A stretch of DNA of 12,792 nucleotides from assembly GCA_028825345.1 (NCBI GenBank), contig JAPKAJ010000048.1, positions 1 through 12,792 on the forward strand. Reading direction: 5' to 3'. Positions within the stretch are counted from its first letter, which is position 1, and each line of letters opens with the position of its first letter. The notes beneath the pieces were generated by a model. The model searched no databases. It was given only the letters and a program-made list of their open reading frames with translations, and had not been told where the DNA came from. Shown here in pieces: positions 1-5,785 of this stretch. Origin of the DNA: Arenicellales bacterium. GTDB lineage: Bacteria > Pseudomonadota > Gammaproteobacteria > Arenicellales > UBA868. Both the position numbers and the translations under genes were made by a program.

Positions 1-75
1 TCAAAAATGAGTCAATATCTAAGTATCGAATACCTATGATGTACTTGTAAATAAAGAATAAAACGAGAAATTACG

Positions 76-110
76 AAAAAAAAATCCCGTCACAAGAGTG
101 TGACGGGATT
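76..110 (-). terminator. Intrinsic terminator of the small RNA
   Basis: Positions 83-94 and 99-110 are perfect inverted repeats of 12 bases around a 4-base loop (95-98). On the minus strand the hairpin runs straight into a U-tract made by the nine A residues at 76-84, the first two of which pair in the stem. The other strand has no T-run after the hairpin, so the terminator works for minus-strand transcription only. Confidence 0.85.
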
Positions 111-159
111 AATCTAAGGAGGAGGATATGAGAAAAGAATCGTGCAATGCACAAATTCT
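76..159 (-). ncRNA. Putative trans-acting small RNA with anti-Shine-Dalgarno seed (about 84 nt)
   Basis: The minus-strand segment has the full layout of a bacterial regulatory RNA. A consensus promoter places the start at about 159. A 5' stem-loop follows at once (158-137): GAAUUUGUGC pairs with GCACGAUUC around an AUU loop, giving 9 pairs with one bulged U and one G-U pair. Then comes a 26-nt mostly pyrimidine linker (136-111) predicted to be single-stranded, containing CCUCCUCCUUA, which includes the CCUCCUUA of the 16S rRNA 3' end. The transcript closes with a 12-bp terminator hairpin and U-tract. An exposed CCUCCUCC suggests base-pairing to Shine-Dalgarno regions and repression of translation, as known for CU-rich and 'cuckoo'-type sRNAs of other proteobacteria; that is inference. 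I do not recognise a named family. No sizeable open frame lies inside it on this strand. Its neighbour on the right is a plus-strand phosphatase gene, transcribed away from it. Confidence 0.7.
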
Positions 160-165
160 GTATAC

Positions 166-194
166 ATAATACCTAGAGCCCTAAAACATGTCAA
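166..194 (-). promoter_or_regulatory. Near-consensus sigma-70 promoter of the small RNA
   Basis: Read on the minus strand, positions 194-189 are TTGACA (6 of 6 to the -35 consensus) and positions 171-166 are TATTAT (5 of 6 to the -10). They are separated by exactly 17 bases (188-172). Transcription would start at about 159-158. That is the first base of a stem-loop, and the transcript would end at the intrinsic terminator about 80 bases on. This is the best promoter match in the window, and no protein gene on that strand needs it. Confidence 0.75.
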
Positions 195-249
195 CCTCAG
201 ATCACAAACTATCACGTTTTTTGCATCGATTCAGTTAAGGGCGAGGTCA

Positions 250-274
250 TTTCCAGTACGACTGGGAATTTTTT
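250..274 (+). terminator. Plus-strand intrinsic terminator upstream of the phosphatase gene
   Basis: TTTCCAGT (250-257) pairs with ACTGGGAA (261-268) around an ACG loop. This gives 8 pairs including one G-U, and six T residues follow (269-274). It would stop plus-strand transcripts about 60 bases before the phosphatase start. No plus-strand gene precedes it in the window. It may insulate the phosphatase gene, act in its leader as an attenuator, or end an unrecognised short transcript. Confidence 0.5.
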
Positions 275-334
275 CAAGCAAAAACCACCGGCTTGGGCAA
301 GAATCTGAGATCAGCCTTATTACCGGAGTTTCTA

Positions 335-949
335 ATGGCCCTGTTAATTGCCCGTCATGGACAGACTGATTGGAACGTCGCGCATCGTTGGCAGTCTCGA
401 AGTGATATCCCACTGAATACCGTAGGCTATCAGCAAGCCAAAAAACTGGGTGATTTATTGAAGGCTCGCGGATTCGCCCCGATTCAGATGTTTTCATCAC
501 CGCTTGAGCGGGCACGAGAAACCGCGGCGATTCTCGGGCAAACCCTAGGGCTTAATGTCGCGGTTGAGCCTGCCCTGGTTGAACTTGATCTGGGGGATTA
601 CGAAGGTCGTCTCGAATCCGAGATTCGGGCTGGTGACAGCGATGCCTATGACGACTGGCGCCAAGGATGTTATCTGAAACCTCCGCCCGGTGGGGAGGGG
701 ATCCGTGATGTCGCTTGTCGGATCAAGGACTTTGCGGTTAACTTGGATGACACGGCCGGCGATATACTGCTGGTTGGCCACCAGGGCGTCAACATGGCAC
801 TCAAAGCCCAGCTGAGTAACTGCTTTACTCGGGAATGCCTGAATTCGTTTCGCCAGGACAACGATGAAATCGATCTGTGGGATTTGGATTCCGCGTGTTC
901 CACCGGTCGATTACGGATAGCATCCGATGAATCACCTTCGCCAATTTGA
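335..949 (+). CDS. Histidine phosphatase family protein (phosphoglycerate mutase-like)
   Basis: A 204-residue enzyme of the histidine phosphatase superfamily, which removes phosphate from small phosphorylated metabolites through a phosphohistidine intermediate. The nucleophile motif RHGQTDWN is at residues 7-14 with His8 as acceptor. LERARET at 57-63 supplies an active-site arginine, ELDLGDYEG at 83-91 the proton-donor glutamate, and VGHQG at 147-151 the second histidine (His149). The ATG at 335 is preferred because GGAG (325-328) lies 6 bases upstream and RHG then falls near the N-terminus as usual; an upstream in-frame start at 293 would add 14 unconserved residues. It is too short and too divergent to call glycolytic phosphoglycerate mutase. 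CobC-like, GpmB-like or broad-specificity activity cannot be separated from sequence. Its 3' end overlaps the glycosylase gene by 23 nt, implying co-transcription. Confidence 0.9.
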   Translation: MALLIARHGQTDWNVAHRWQSRSDIPLNTVGYQQAKKLGDLLKARGFAPIQMFSSPLERARETAAILGQTLGLNVAVEPALVELDLGDYEGRLESEIRAGDSDAYDDWRQGCYLKPPPGGEGIRDVACRIKDFAVNLDDTAGDILLVGHQGVNMALKAQLSNCFTRECLNSFRQDNDEIDLWDLDSACSTGRLRIASDESPSPI

Positions 950-1568
950 TCCAGCGGTAGCTTGCACTTACCTGGCCCAGCGCGATAAGGGTTTGGCTCG
1001 GATCATGGCTGGAGTTGGTGACCTGCAACTCGAGGTGCGTCGCAATCGGTCGGTCTTCGAGTATCTGTGTCGCTCAATCGTCTATCAGCAACTGAGCGGC
1101 AAAGCCGCATCTACCATTCATGGACGATTGCTGGACCTGTTCCCCAATCGGCGGGTCGCCCCGGGGCAGTTACTGGCCATGCCCGTCGAACATTTGCGCG
1201 CGGCAGGACTTTCACGGTCTAAATGTATTGCGCTTTTAGATTTGGCCGACCGCGGCGCCGCTGGTGAGTTACCCGATACTCGGGCTTTGCACGCGATGAG
1301 TGATGAGTTGATTATCGAACGCCTGAGCGAGGTGCGTGGTGTGGGCGAATGGACGGTGCAGATGTTGCTGATTTTTTATCTGGGTCGCGCGGATGTGCTC
1401 CCAATCCGGGACTTGGGCGTACTCAAGGGCTACCAGAAAATGCGCCGGTTGGCGACATTGCCGAAACCCTCGCGATTGGCCCGGGCCGGTAGGCGTTGGC
1501 AACCTTATCGATCCGTTGCGACCTGGTATCTATGGCGGTGTTTGGATATCGAACTGCCAACGGCCTGA
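927..1568 (+). CDS. DNA-3-methyladenine glycosylase II family protein (AlkA-like, HhH-GPD)
   Basis: A 213-residue base-excision repair enzyme that cleaves the glycosidic bond of alkylated bases such as 3-methyladenine. The helix-hairpin-helix is visible as LSEVRGVGEWTVQM (133-146). The catalytic aspartate is expected at Asp162 in PIRDLGVLKG. The N-terminal part contains the substrate-pocket segment SIVYQQLSGKAAS (50-62), and the C-terminus carries WQPYRSVATWYLWR (191-204), typical of the family. The protein is shorter than E. coli AlkA because it lacks the N-terminal beta domain, as is usual for the compact 200-215 residue subfamily. The start lies inside the upstream phosphatase gene, so translation is probably coupled. 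The gene ends tail to tail with the ferredoxin gene, the two stop codons being directly adjacent. Confidence 0.93.
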   Translation: MNHLRQFDPAVACTYLAQRDKGLARIMAGVGDLQLEVRRNRSVFEYLCRSIVYQQLSGKAASTIHGRLLDLFPNRRVAPGQLLAMPVEHLRAAGLSRSKCIALLDLADRGAAGELPDTRALHAMSDELIIERLSEVRGVGEWTVQMLLIFYLGRADVLPIRDLGVLKGYQKMRRLATLPKPSRLARAGRRWQPYRSVATWYLWRCLDIELPTA

Positions 1569-1579
1569 TTAACAGGCCG
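1561..1579. terminator. Hairpin across two abutting convergent stop codons
   Basis: CGGCCTG (1561-1567) and CAGGCCG (1573-1579) form a perfect 7-bp stem around a 5-base loop. The loop and stem contain the TGA of the glycosylase (1566-1568) and the stop of the ferredoxin (1569-1571, minus). Neither side has a T-run, so this is at best a weak bidirectional terminator or an mRNA 3'-end stabiliser. Confidence 0.35.
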
Positions 1580-1826
1580 CAAGGCCCGTTAATATACGAT
1601 AGCGTTCCATCAAGGTATCGTGGCCTTCTTTGTGATCGGGGTCGACCAGAATACATTCGACGGGGCAAACTTCAACACACTGTGATGTCTCAAAGTGTCC
1701 GATACATTCAGTGCATTTGCCTGGCTCAATCTGGTAGATCTCTTCACCCTGGGAAATGGCATCGTTGGGGCATTCAGGCTCGCATACATCACAGTTAATA
1801 CATTCGTCAGTGATCAAAAGCGCCAT
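1569..1826 (-). CDS. yfhL: YfhL/Allochromatium-type 2[4Fe-4S] ferredoxin
   Basis: An 85-residue low-potential electron carrier. The first cluster motif is CINCDVCEPECP (Cys9, 12, 15, 19). The second is Cys38, Cys41, Cys50 and Cys54, in which the usual CX2CX2C is stretched to CX2CX8CX3C. That insertion and a C-terminal extension after the second cluster mark the YfhL / Allochromatium vinosum ferredoxin group rather than clostridial ferredoxins. All eight ligands are present. It lies 38 nt downstream of coaD on the same strand, an arrangement common in gammaproteobacteria, and is probably co-transcribed with it. The AAGG about 10 bases upstream of the ATG is a modest ribosome binding site. The physiological partner cannot be told from the sequence. 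Confidence 0.95.
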   Translation of the reverse strand: MALLITDECINCDVCEPECPNDAISQGEEIYQIEPGKCTECIGHFETSQCVEVCPVECILVDPDHKEGHDTLMERYRILTGLAAC

Positions 1827-1864
1827 AGTTCGTGGCCTTATGCACCCATGTGTGAGGCGTCTTG

Positions 1865-2347
1865 TTATCGACCCAGGCGGTCGGTGAGTCGTTTGTTAAT
1901 TTGTGGATGGAGAAACTGAGAGACATCACCACCGAGCGAAGCGATTTCCTTGACCATAGAGGCCGACAGAAAGGTGTAATTCTCTGAGGGAGTCAAAAAC
2001 ATGGTCTCCACCGTTGGATCGAGTCGACGGTTCATAGCGGCCAGTTGAAACTCGTACTCAAAATCCGATACCGCCCGTAAGCCACGCAGCACCACCTGGG
2101 CCTGGGCTGTGCGGACACACTCAATCAGTAGTCCATCGAATCCCGATACGCTGATATTGTCGACATGCGATAGTGAGATCTGCGCCATTTCCAGCCGCTC
2201 GTTAAGGTCAAACAACGGCTGTTTTGAGGGGCTGGCCGCTATCGCGATTACCACTTCGTCAAACAGCTGGCTCGCGCGCTCGGCAAGATCTATGTGCCCC
2301 TTGGTAATCGGATCAAATGTGCCTGGATATATTGCTTTGGTGGTCAT
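1865..2347 (-). CDS. coaD: Pantetheine-phosphate adenylyltransferase
   Basis: A 160-residue enzyme that transfers AMP from ATP to 4'-phosphopantetheine, giving dephospho-CoA in the penultimate step of coenzyme A synthesis. The nucleotidyltransferase motif GTFDPITKGHID (residues 9-20) holds Thr10 and His18. RGLRAVSDFEYE (88-99) and the SASMVKE segment (128-134), which corresponds to ISSSLVKE of E. coli, complete the active site. The length is normal for the family and the match to E. coli CoaD is close throughout. The ATG start is unambiguous, but the Shine-Dalgarno is weak (GGAAG more than 10 bases away). coaD often neighbours rsmD; here an opposite-strand HD-domain gene separates them. Confidence 0.97.
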   Translation of the reverse strand: MTTKAIYPGTFDPITKGHIDLAERASQLFDEVVIAIAASPSKQPLFDLNERLEMAQISLSHVDNISVSGFDGLLIECVRTAQAQVVLRGLRAVSDFEYEFQLAAMNRRLDPTVETMFLTPSENYTFLSASMVKEIASLGGDVSQFLHPQINKRLTDRLGR

Positions 2348-2462
2348 TTACGGTGTTAACTTCCCATATGACGAGATGCTGAATACTGATACTACCAATC
2401 GCCGTTGATCTCATCCATACTTTTACAAAAGCAAATCGGGGCGCGATCCCCAGGAGGGAGTG

Positions 2463-3056
2463 ATGGAGGTTGTAGAATTTACCAAAATGGCTGACGGGTC
2501 CCGCGAGGACTATGAGTTTTTAGGGAAAATGGAGCACGAGTTCGTTGATGGGTTGCCAGAGCGAATTTTTGCACAGCTGCGCTCACTGGATCAGTCGATT
2601 TCAGGGTATCGCGTCACCAGATTAGCGCACTCGCTACAGTCGGCGACCCGGGCACACCGTGCCGGAGAGGCCGAAGAGATGGTTGTGGCGGCGTTGCTGC
2701 ACGATATTGGTGATATGCTTGCCCCGCTGTCGCACAGCGAGATGGCGGCAGCTGTATTACGCCCGTTTGTCACAGAAAAAACCTACTGGATCATCAAGCA
2801 TCACGGGATGTTCCAGACGTTTTATTACGCACACCATCACGGTGGAGATCGTAATGTCCGTGACCGGTTTATAGATCACCCCTGGTATGCCGATACCGTG
2901 CGGTTTTGCGAGGAATATGATCAGAACTGCTTTGATCCGGAGTATCGCCATGAGCCATTGGAATTTTTCGAGCCCATGGTCCGCCGGTTGTTTCGCCATG
3001 ACAACGCCAGTGATTATGAGATTGCGGCGCGCTCAGATACGGAGCAGGCTGCCTGA
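2463..3056 (+). CDS. HD-domain protein, PhnZ/inositol-oxygenase-like
   Basis: A 197-residue metal-binding HD-domain protein. LAHSLQSATRAHRAG followed by EEMVVAALLHDIGD resembles PhnZ, the mixed-valent di-iron oxygenase of phosphonate breakdown, including the 24-residue spacing from His56 to His80-Asp81. Further candidate ligands are His91 in LSHSEMA, His113 or His114 in IIKHHG, and Asp153 in EEYDQNCFDP. The AHHHGGD and FIDHPW segments are typical of a widespread uncharacterised group annotated 'predicted HD phosphohydrolase'. It could therefore be either a di-iron oxygenase or a phosphohydrolase. No phosphonate gene is nearby. The ATG at 2463 is preferred over the GTG at 2460 because AGGAGG (2452-2457) is then 5 bases away, against 2. 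It lies alone between minus-strand coaD and rsmD, ending 9 nt short of the end of rsmD. Confidence 0.85.
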   Translation: MEVVEFTKMADGSREDYEFLGKMEHEFVDGLPERIFAQLRSLDQSISGYRVTRLAHSLQSATRAHRAGEAEEMVVAALLHDIGDMLAPLSHSEMAAAVLRPFVTEKTYWIIKHHGMFQTFYYAHHHGGDRNVRDRFIDHPWYADTVRFCEEYDQNCFDPEYRHEPLEFFEPMVRRLFRHDNASDYEIAARSDTEQAA

Positions 3057-3065
3057 CCGAGATTT

Positions 3066-3662
3066 TTAGTCGAGCGTTTCTCGAGTCTCGCTCACACTGA
3101 ATAAACGGTAGGCCACCTGACCCGCGGTCTTGTGTTGTAACTGGCACCATCCAGATGGGATGACCAATTTTTCCCGTGCGCCGCACTCTACGTAGATTTT
3201 GGCATTGGCGTTGAGCACGGCGCAGCGTTCAAGTCGGTTGAGGCAGCGATCAACCAACCCTTCGCCATAGGGGGGGTCGACAAAGACAATGTCATAACGG
3301 GCGTTGCAATGGTCAAGCCAATCCAGCACTTCCTCGCAGTGGACGCTGACATTACTGGCATTAAGCATTGACAGGGTATCGCTGAGTTGACGGCAGGTCG
3401 CCCGATGCATCTCGACCAGGTTGACTGAAGCGGCCCCGCGCGAGGCCGCCTCAATCCCCAATGCGCCACTGCCCGCAAAAAGGTCAAGGCATTGTGCACC
3501 GACGACGACTGGGGCGAGCCAGTTGAACAGCGTTTCACGGACACTGTCGGGGGTGGGTCGCAGATCCGCTGCGCCACGAAAGCGGATCAGGCGTTTTTTC
3601 CACTGACCACCGATAATGCGCAAGCGGCCATGCTGTTTAATTTGAGAACGTTTCACAATCAC
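3066..3662 (-). CDS. rsmD: 16S rRNA (guanine966-N2)-methyltransferase
   Basis: A 198-residue Rossmann-fold methyltransferase that modifies G966 of 16S rRNA in the assembled 30S subunit, using S-adenosylmethionine. Visible motifs are RPTPDSVRETLFNWL (35-49), the SAM-binding LDLFAGSGALGIEA (59-72), the acidic turn VEMH (83-86) and the catalytic DPPY (129-132). The length is normal. The start is uncertain: the GTG at 3662 has no clear Shine-Dalgarno, and a second GTG two codons inside is equally possible. It is divergent from ftsY across a short gap, the standard gammaproteobacterial arrangement. A TTGACA at 3682-3687 on the plus strand lies in that gap but has no convincing -10 partner. Confidence 0.95.
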   Translation of the reverse strand: MIVKRSQIKQHGRLRIIGGQWKKRLIRFRGAADLRPTPDSVRETLFNWLAPVVVGAQCLDLFAGSGALGIEAASRGAASVNLVEMHRATCRQLSDTLSMLNASNVSVHCEEVLDWLDHCNARYDIVFVDPPYGEGLVDRCLNRLERCAVLNANAKIYVECGAREKLVIPSGWCQLQHKTAGQVAYRLFSVSETRETLD

Positions 3663-3734
3663 AGAAGGGTTTCAGGACGGTTTGACAACCGATGATAGGA
3701 TATCTGCCGCTTTTGACCAAAGCCCAGCTTGGGT

Positions 3735-4703
3735 ATGGTGCACCATGGATCACCGGCCGTAAAGATGAAAACAGGTAACGCCAAGAAGGGGCTTTTCTCA
3801 AGACTCAGGAAAACCGGGGACGCACTCTCTGGGGGGTTGGCGGCATTAATGGGCTCTGGACAGGGAATCTTTGACGACGCTGTATTCGAGGCGCTTGAAG
3901 ATCAACTGATCATGACTGATCTGGGCGTGACAGCCAGCGGGGAGGTGGTGGCTGCTCTGCGCCGACATGCCGCGTCGAAAAGGATTGAAAACCTTCCGGC
4001 ATTAAAGAATCTCTTGAGTCATGAATTGGCAGCCATATTGGGCAAGGTGCAGCGTTCAATCGATATCCAATCGCAACCCGGGACGCCTTTCGTTATTCTC
4101 ATGGTTGGCGTTAACGGGGTGGGCAAAACGACGACTGCGGCTAAGCTCGCTGCATTCTTCCAGCGATCAGAGCGATCGGTTATGTTGGCGGCGTGTGACA
4201 CCTTTCGTGCTGCGGCGATCGAGCAACTACAGACTTGGGGAGAACGGCTGGAAATACCGGTGATTGCTCAAGCACATGGCGCTGATGCTGCGGCGGTGGC
4301 GCACGATGCGATGAAGGCCGCCCAGGCTCGGAAGATCGACGTCCTTATTGTCGATTCTGCTGGAAGGCAGCATGTCAACGTAGACCTGATGGCGCAGTTG
4401 CAGAAGATCAAACGCGTGATTGGTGCAGTAGATATGGCCGCACCACAAGAAACCCTACTGGTGGTTGATGGGGGTACAGGGCAAAATGCCTTAGCCCAGG
4501 TGGCGGCGTTTGAAGATGCCGTGGGGCCGACTGGCGTATGTGTAACCAAACTCGATGGCACTGCCCGTGGCGGTATCGTCGTTGCCTTGGCTCGCCAATG
4601 TGCGCTGACGATCCCTTTTATCGGAGTCGGAGAAACCCTCGAAGACTTGCAGCCCTTCGATGCCGACCGCTTTGCTAGAGCCCTGGTGGGTATTGATTCC
4701 TGA
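3735..4703 (+). CDS. ftsY: Signal recognition particle receptor FtsY (NG domain only)
   Basis: The SRP-receptor GTPase that docks Ffh-bound ribosomes at the inner membrane. In the 322-residue product from the ATG at 3735, the N domain spans about 30-105. GTPase motifs follow: GVNGVGKTTT (125-134), DTFRAAAIEQL (155-165), DSAGR (207-211), TGQNA (248-252), TKLDGTARGG (271-280) and GVGETLEDLQPF (297-308). The long acidic A domain of E. coli FtsY (497 residues) is missing; only a short basic, potentially membrane-binding segment (KKGLFSRLRK) precedes the N domain. The G3 motif is DSAGR instead of the usual DTAGR. The start is uncertain: TTG 3729, ATG 3735 and ATG 3765 are all in frame and none has a good Shine-Dalgarno. 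ftsE and ftsX, which normally follow, are absent; rpoH comes next after 178 nt. Confidence 0.93.
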   Translation: MVHHGSPAVKMKTGNAKKGLFSRLRKTGDALSGGLAALMGSGQGIFDDAVFEALEDQLIMTDLGVTASGEVVAALRRHAASKRIENLPALKNLLSHELAAILGKVQRSIDIQSQPGTPFVILMVGVNGVGKTTTAAKLAAFFQRSERSVMLAACDTFRAAAIEQLQTWGERLEIPVIAQAHGADAAAVAHDAMKAAQARKIDVLIVDSAGRQHVNVDLMAQLQKIKRVIGAVDMAAPQETLLVVDGGTGQNALAQVAAFEDAVGPTGVCVTKLDGTARGGIVVALARQCALTIPFIGVGETLEDLQPFDADRFARALVGIDS

Positions 4704-4783
4704 CATGGAGTTGTCGGATACCAAAATGAATAACTTTGTTTCTACATTGAGAATTGCAAAAATCAAATAAATAACTGAAAACA

Positions 4784-4812
4784 TTGAATAATTTAAACTG
4801 TATTTGTAAAAA
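4784..4812 (+). promoter_or_regulatory. Predicted sigma-70 promoter of rpoH
   Basis: TTGAAT (4784-4789) and TAAAAA (4807-4812) are separated by 17 bases within an AT-rich stretch. The predicted start, about 4819, falls on the first bases of the CIRCE repeat, the expected geometry for repression by HrcA. The -10 matches consensus at only 4 of 6 positions, so the call is tentative. I see no sigma-32-type promoter. Confidence 0.45.
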
Positions 4813-4817
4813 AATCG

Positions 4818-4844
4818 TTAGCACTCAAGGCAATAGAGTGCTAA
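4818..4844 (+). promoter_or_regulatory. Perfect CIRCE element (HrcA operator) upstream of rpoH
   Basis: TTAGCACTC (4818-4826), nine spacer bases (4827-4835) and GAGTGCTAA (4836-4844) match the CIRCE consensus at all 18 arm positions with the canonical 9-base spacer. CIRCE is the operator of the heat-shock repressor HrcA, classically found before groES-groEL and hrcA-grpE-dnaK. Here it ends 37 bases before the rpoH ATG and overlaps the predicted start of transcription, so it would also form a 9-bp hairpin in the mRNA leader. Confidence 0.93.
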
Positions 4845-4881
4845 AATATGCGTGTACCCTGAAATAAAGGATGACACGTTT

Positions 4882-5742
4882 ATGAGCCAGACCCTATCTA
4901 TCGCAACCGATCTTGGCCCTAGCCAGGGGCTAACGCGGTACCTGCGCGAGGTGAACGAAGCTTCTATTCTTACCGCGGAAGAGGAGAAGTCACTCGCCCA
5001 GCGTTACCATGATGACGACGATCTCGAGGCTGCCCGGCAGCTGGTATTCTCCCATTTGCGCTTTGTCGTCTCAATTGCCCGGGGTTTTTCCGGATATGGA
5101 CTTCCTTTAGCTGATCTTATTCAGGAGGGCAATGTTGGACTGATGAAGGCCGTGAAAAGATTTGATCATCAGCGAGATATCCGACTGGTATCTTTTGCCG
5201 TTCACTGGATAAAGGCCGAGATTTACGATTACGTGGTTCGCAACTGGCGAATGGTCAAAGTGGCTACCACCAAGGCCCAGCGCAAATTGTTTTTTAATCT
5301 GCGCAAAAATCGGGCGCGACTAGGCGTGATGAAAGAAGATGAAGTCGAGTCGATGGCGACAGCGCTTGATGTGAATCCGAAAATAGTGCGGGAGATGGAA
5401 ACCCGCATGAGTGGCCATGACGTGGCCTTCGAGCCAGAAGCAAACGATGACGAGACGCCACGTTTCTTGGCGCCAGCCGAAGCCCTGGGGGATTCTTCGC
5501 GGGATCCTGGGGTACTGGTTTCCCAGGCAGACGAGCAGCGCTCTCGCCAGGCCCAGCTCAGTAAAGCGCTGGCCAGCCTGGATGACCGCAGTCGCGATAT
5601 TATCCAGGCGCGCTGGCTTGCTGAATTGGGGGGGAAGAGTACCCTCGGCGATTTGGGGGCAAAGTACGGGGTTTCAGCTGAACGGATTCGCCAGATTGAA
5701 AAGCGGGCAATGGAACAAATGCGGGTGACTGCAGCGGTCTGA
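4882..5742 (+). CDS. rpoH: RNA polymerase heat-shock sigma factor sigma-32
   Basis: A 286-residue sigma factor directing RNA polymerase to heat-shock promoters. Regions 2.1-2.4 run from LRFVVSIARGFSGYGLPLAD (59-78) through DLIQEGNVGLMKAVKRF (78-94) and RLVSFAVHWIKAEIYDYVVR (101-120). The diagnostic RpoH box QRKLFFNLRK is at 133-142. The region 4.2 helix-turn-helix is LGDLGAKYGVSAERIRQIEK (255-274). Length and sequence follow E. coli RpoH closely. The ATG at 4882 is chosen because AAGGA (4867-4871) lies 10 bases upstream; an in-frame GTG at 4852 has no Shine-Dalgarno and would start 8 bases after the CIRCE. Regulation probably works through HrcA at the CIRCE. It lies downstream of ftsY without the usual ftsEX. 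Confidence 0.97.
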   Translation: MSQTLSIATDLGPSQGLTRYLREVNEASILTAEEEKSLAQRYHDDDDLEAARQLVFSHLRFVVSIARGFSGYGLPLADLIQEGNVGLMKAVKRFDHQRDIRLVSFAVHWIKAEIYDYVVRNWRMVKVATTKAQRKLFFNLRKNRARLGVMKEDEVESMATALDVNPKIVREMETRMSGHDVAFEPEANDDETPRFLAPAEALGDSSRDPGVLVSQADEQRSRQAQLSKALASLDDRSRDIIQARWLAELGGKSTLGDLGAKYGVSAERIRQIEKRAMEQMRVTAAV

Positions 5743-5751
5743 TGCCGTGAA

Positions 5752-5769
5752 CCCCGATTTTGTGCGGGG
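5752..5769. terminator. GC-rich hairpin between convergent rpoH and argF
   Basis: CCCCG (5752-5756) pairs with CGGGG (5765-5769) around an 8-base loop, 9 bases after the rpoH stop. A second small inverted repeat, CCTAG / CTAGG at 5778-5790, covers the argF stop. No T-run follows on either strand, so termination is likely inefficient or factor-assisted. Confidence 0.35.
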
Positions 5770-5785
5770 CCTGTCGACCTAGCGC

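Larger units (their letters stand above)
1..334. other. Gene-free left end holding an sRNA gene and a terminator
   Basis: No credible protein gene lies before the ATG at 335. Positions 1-75 are AT-rich and show no feature I can support. Positions 76-194 hold a minus-strand small RNA with its promoter. Positions 250-274 hold a plus-strand terminator. The remaining bases, 195-249 and 275-334, form the spacer and the leader of the downstream phosphatase gene, where I find no convincing sigma-70 promoter. The open frames crossing this stretch have weak starts and no recognisable protein. Confidence 0.6.

Noticed and set aside
115..169. Plus-strand TAAGGAGG followed by ATG (128) and a 13-codon open frame, resembling a leader peptide with an ideal ribosome binding site.
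   Set aside because: The perfect Shine-Dalgarno is simply the complement of the anti-SD linker of the minus-strand small RNA, which has its own consensus promoter and terminator. No plus-strand promoter is evident and the peptide resembles nothing I know. It is not fully excluded.
142..369. 75-codon plus-strand frame starting with GTG.
   Set aside because: It crosses the small-RNA segment and a terminator, has no ribosome binding site and no recognisable motif, and overlaps the phosphatase start in another frame.
3682..3710. TTGACA at 3682-3687 as a promoter for ftsY.
   Set aside because: No TATAAT-like hexamer lies 16-18 bases downstream; the nearby GGATATC region gives only poor matches at wrong spacing.
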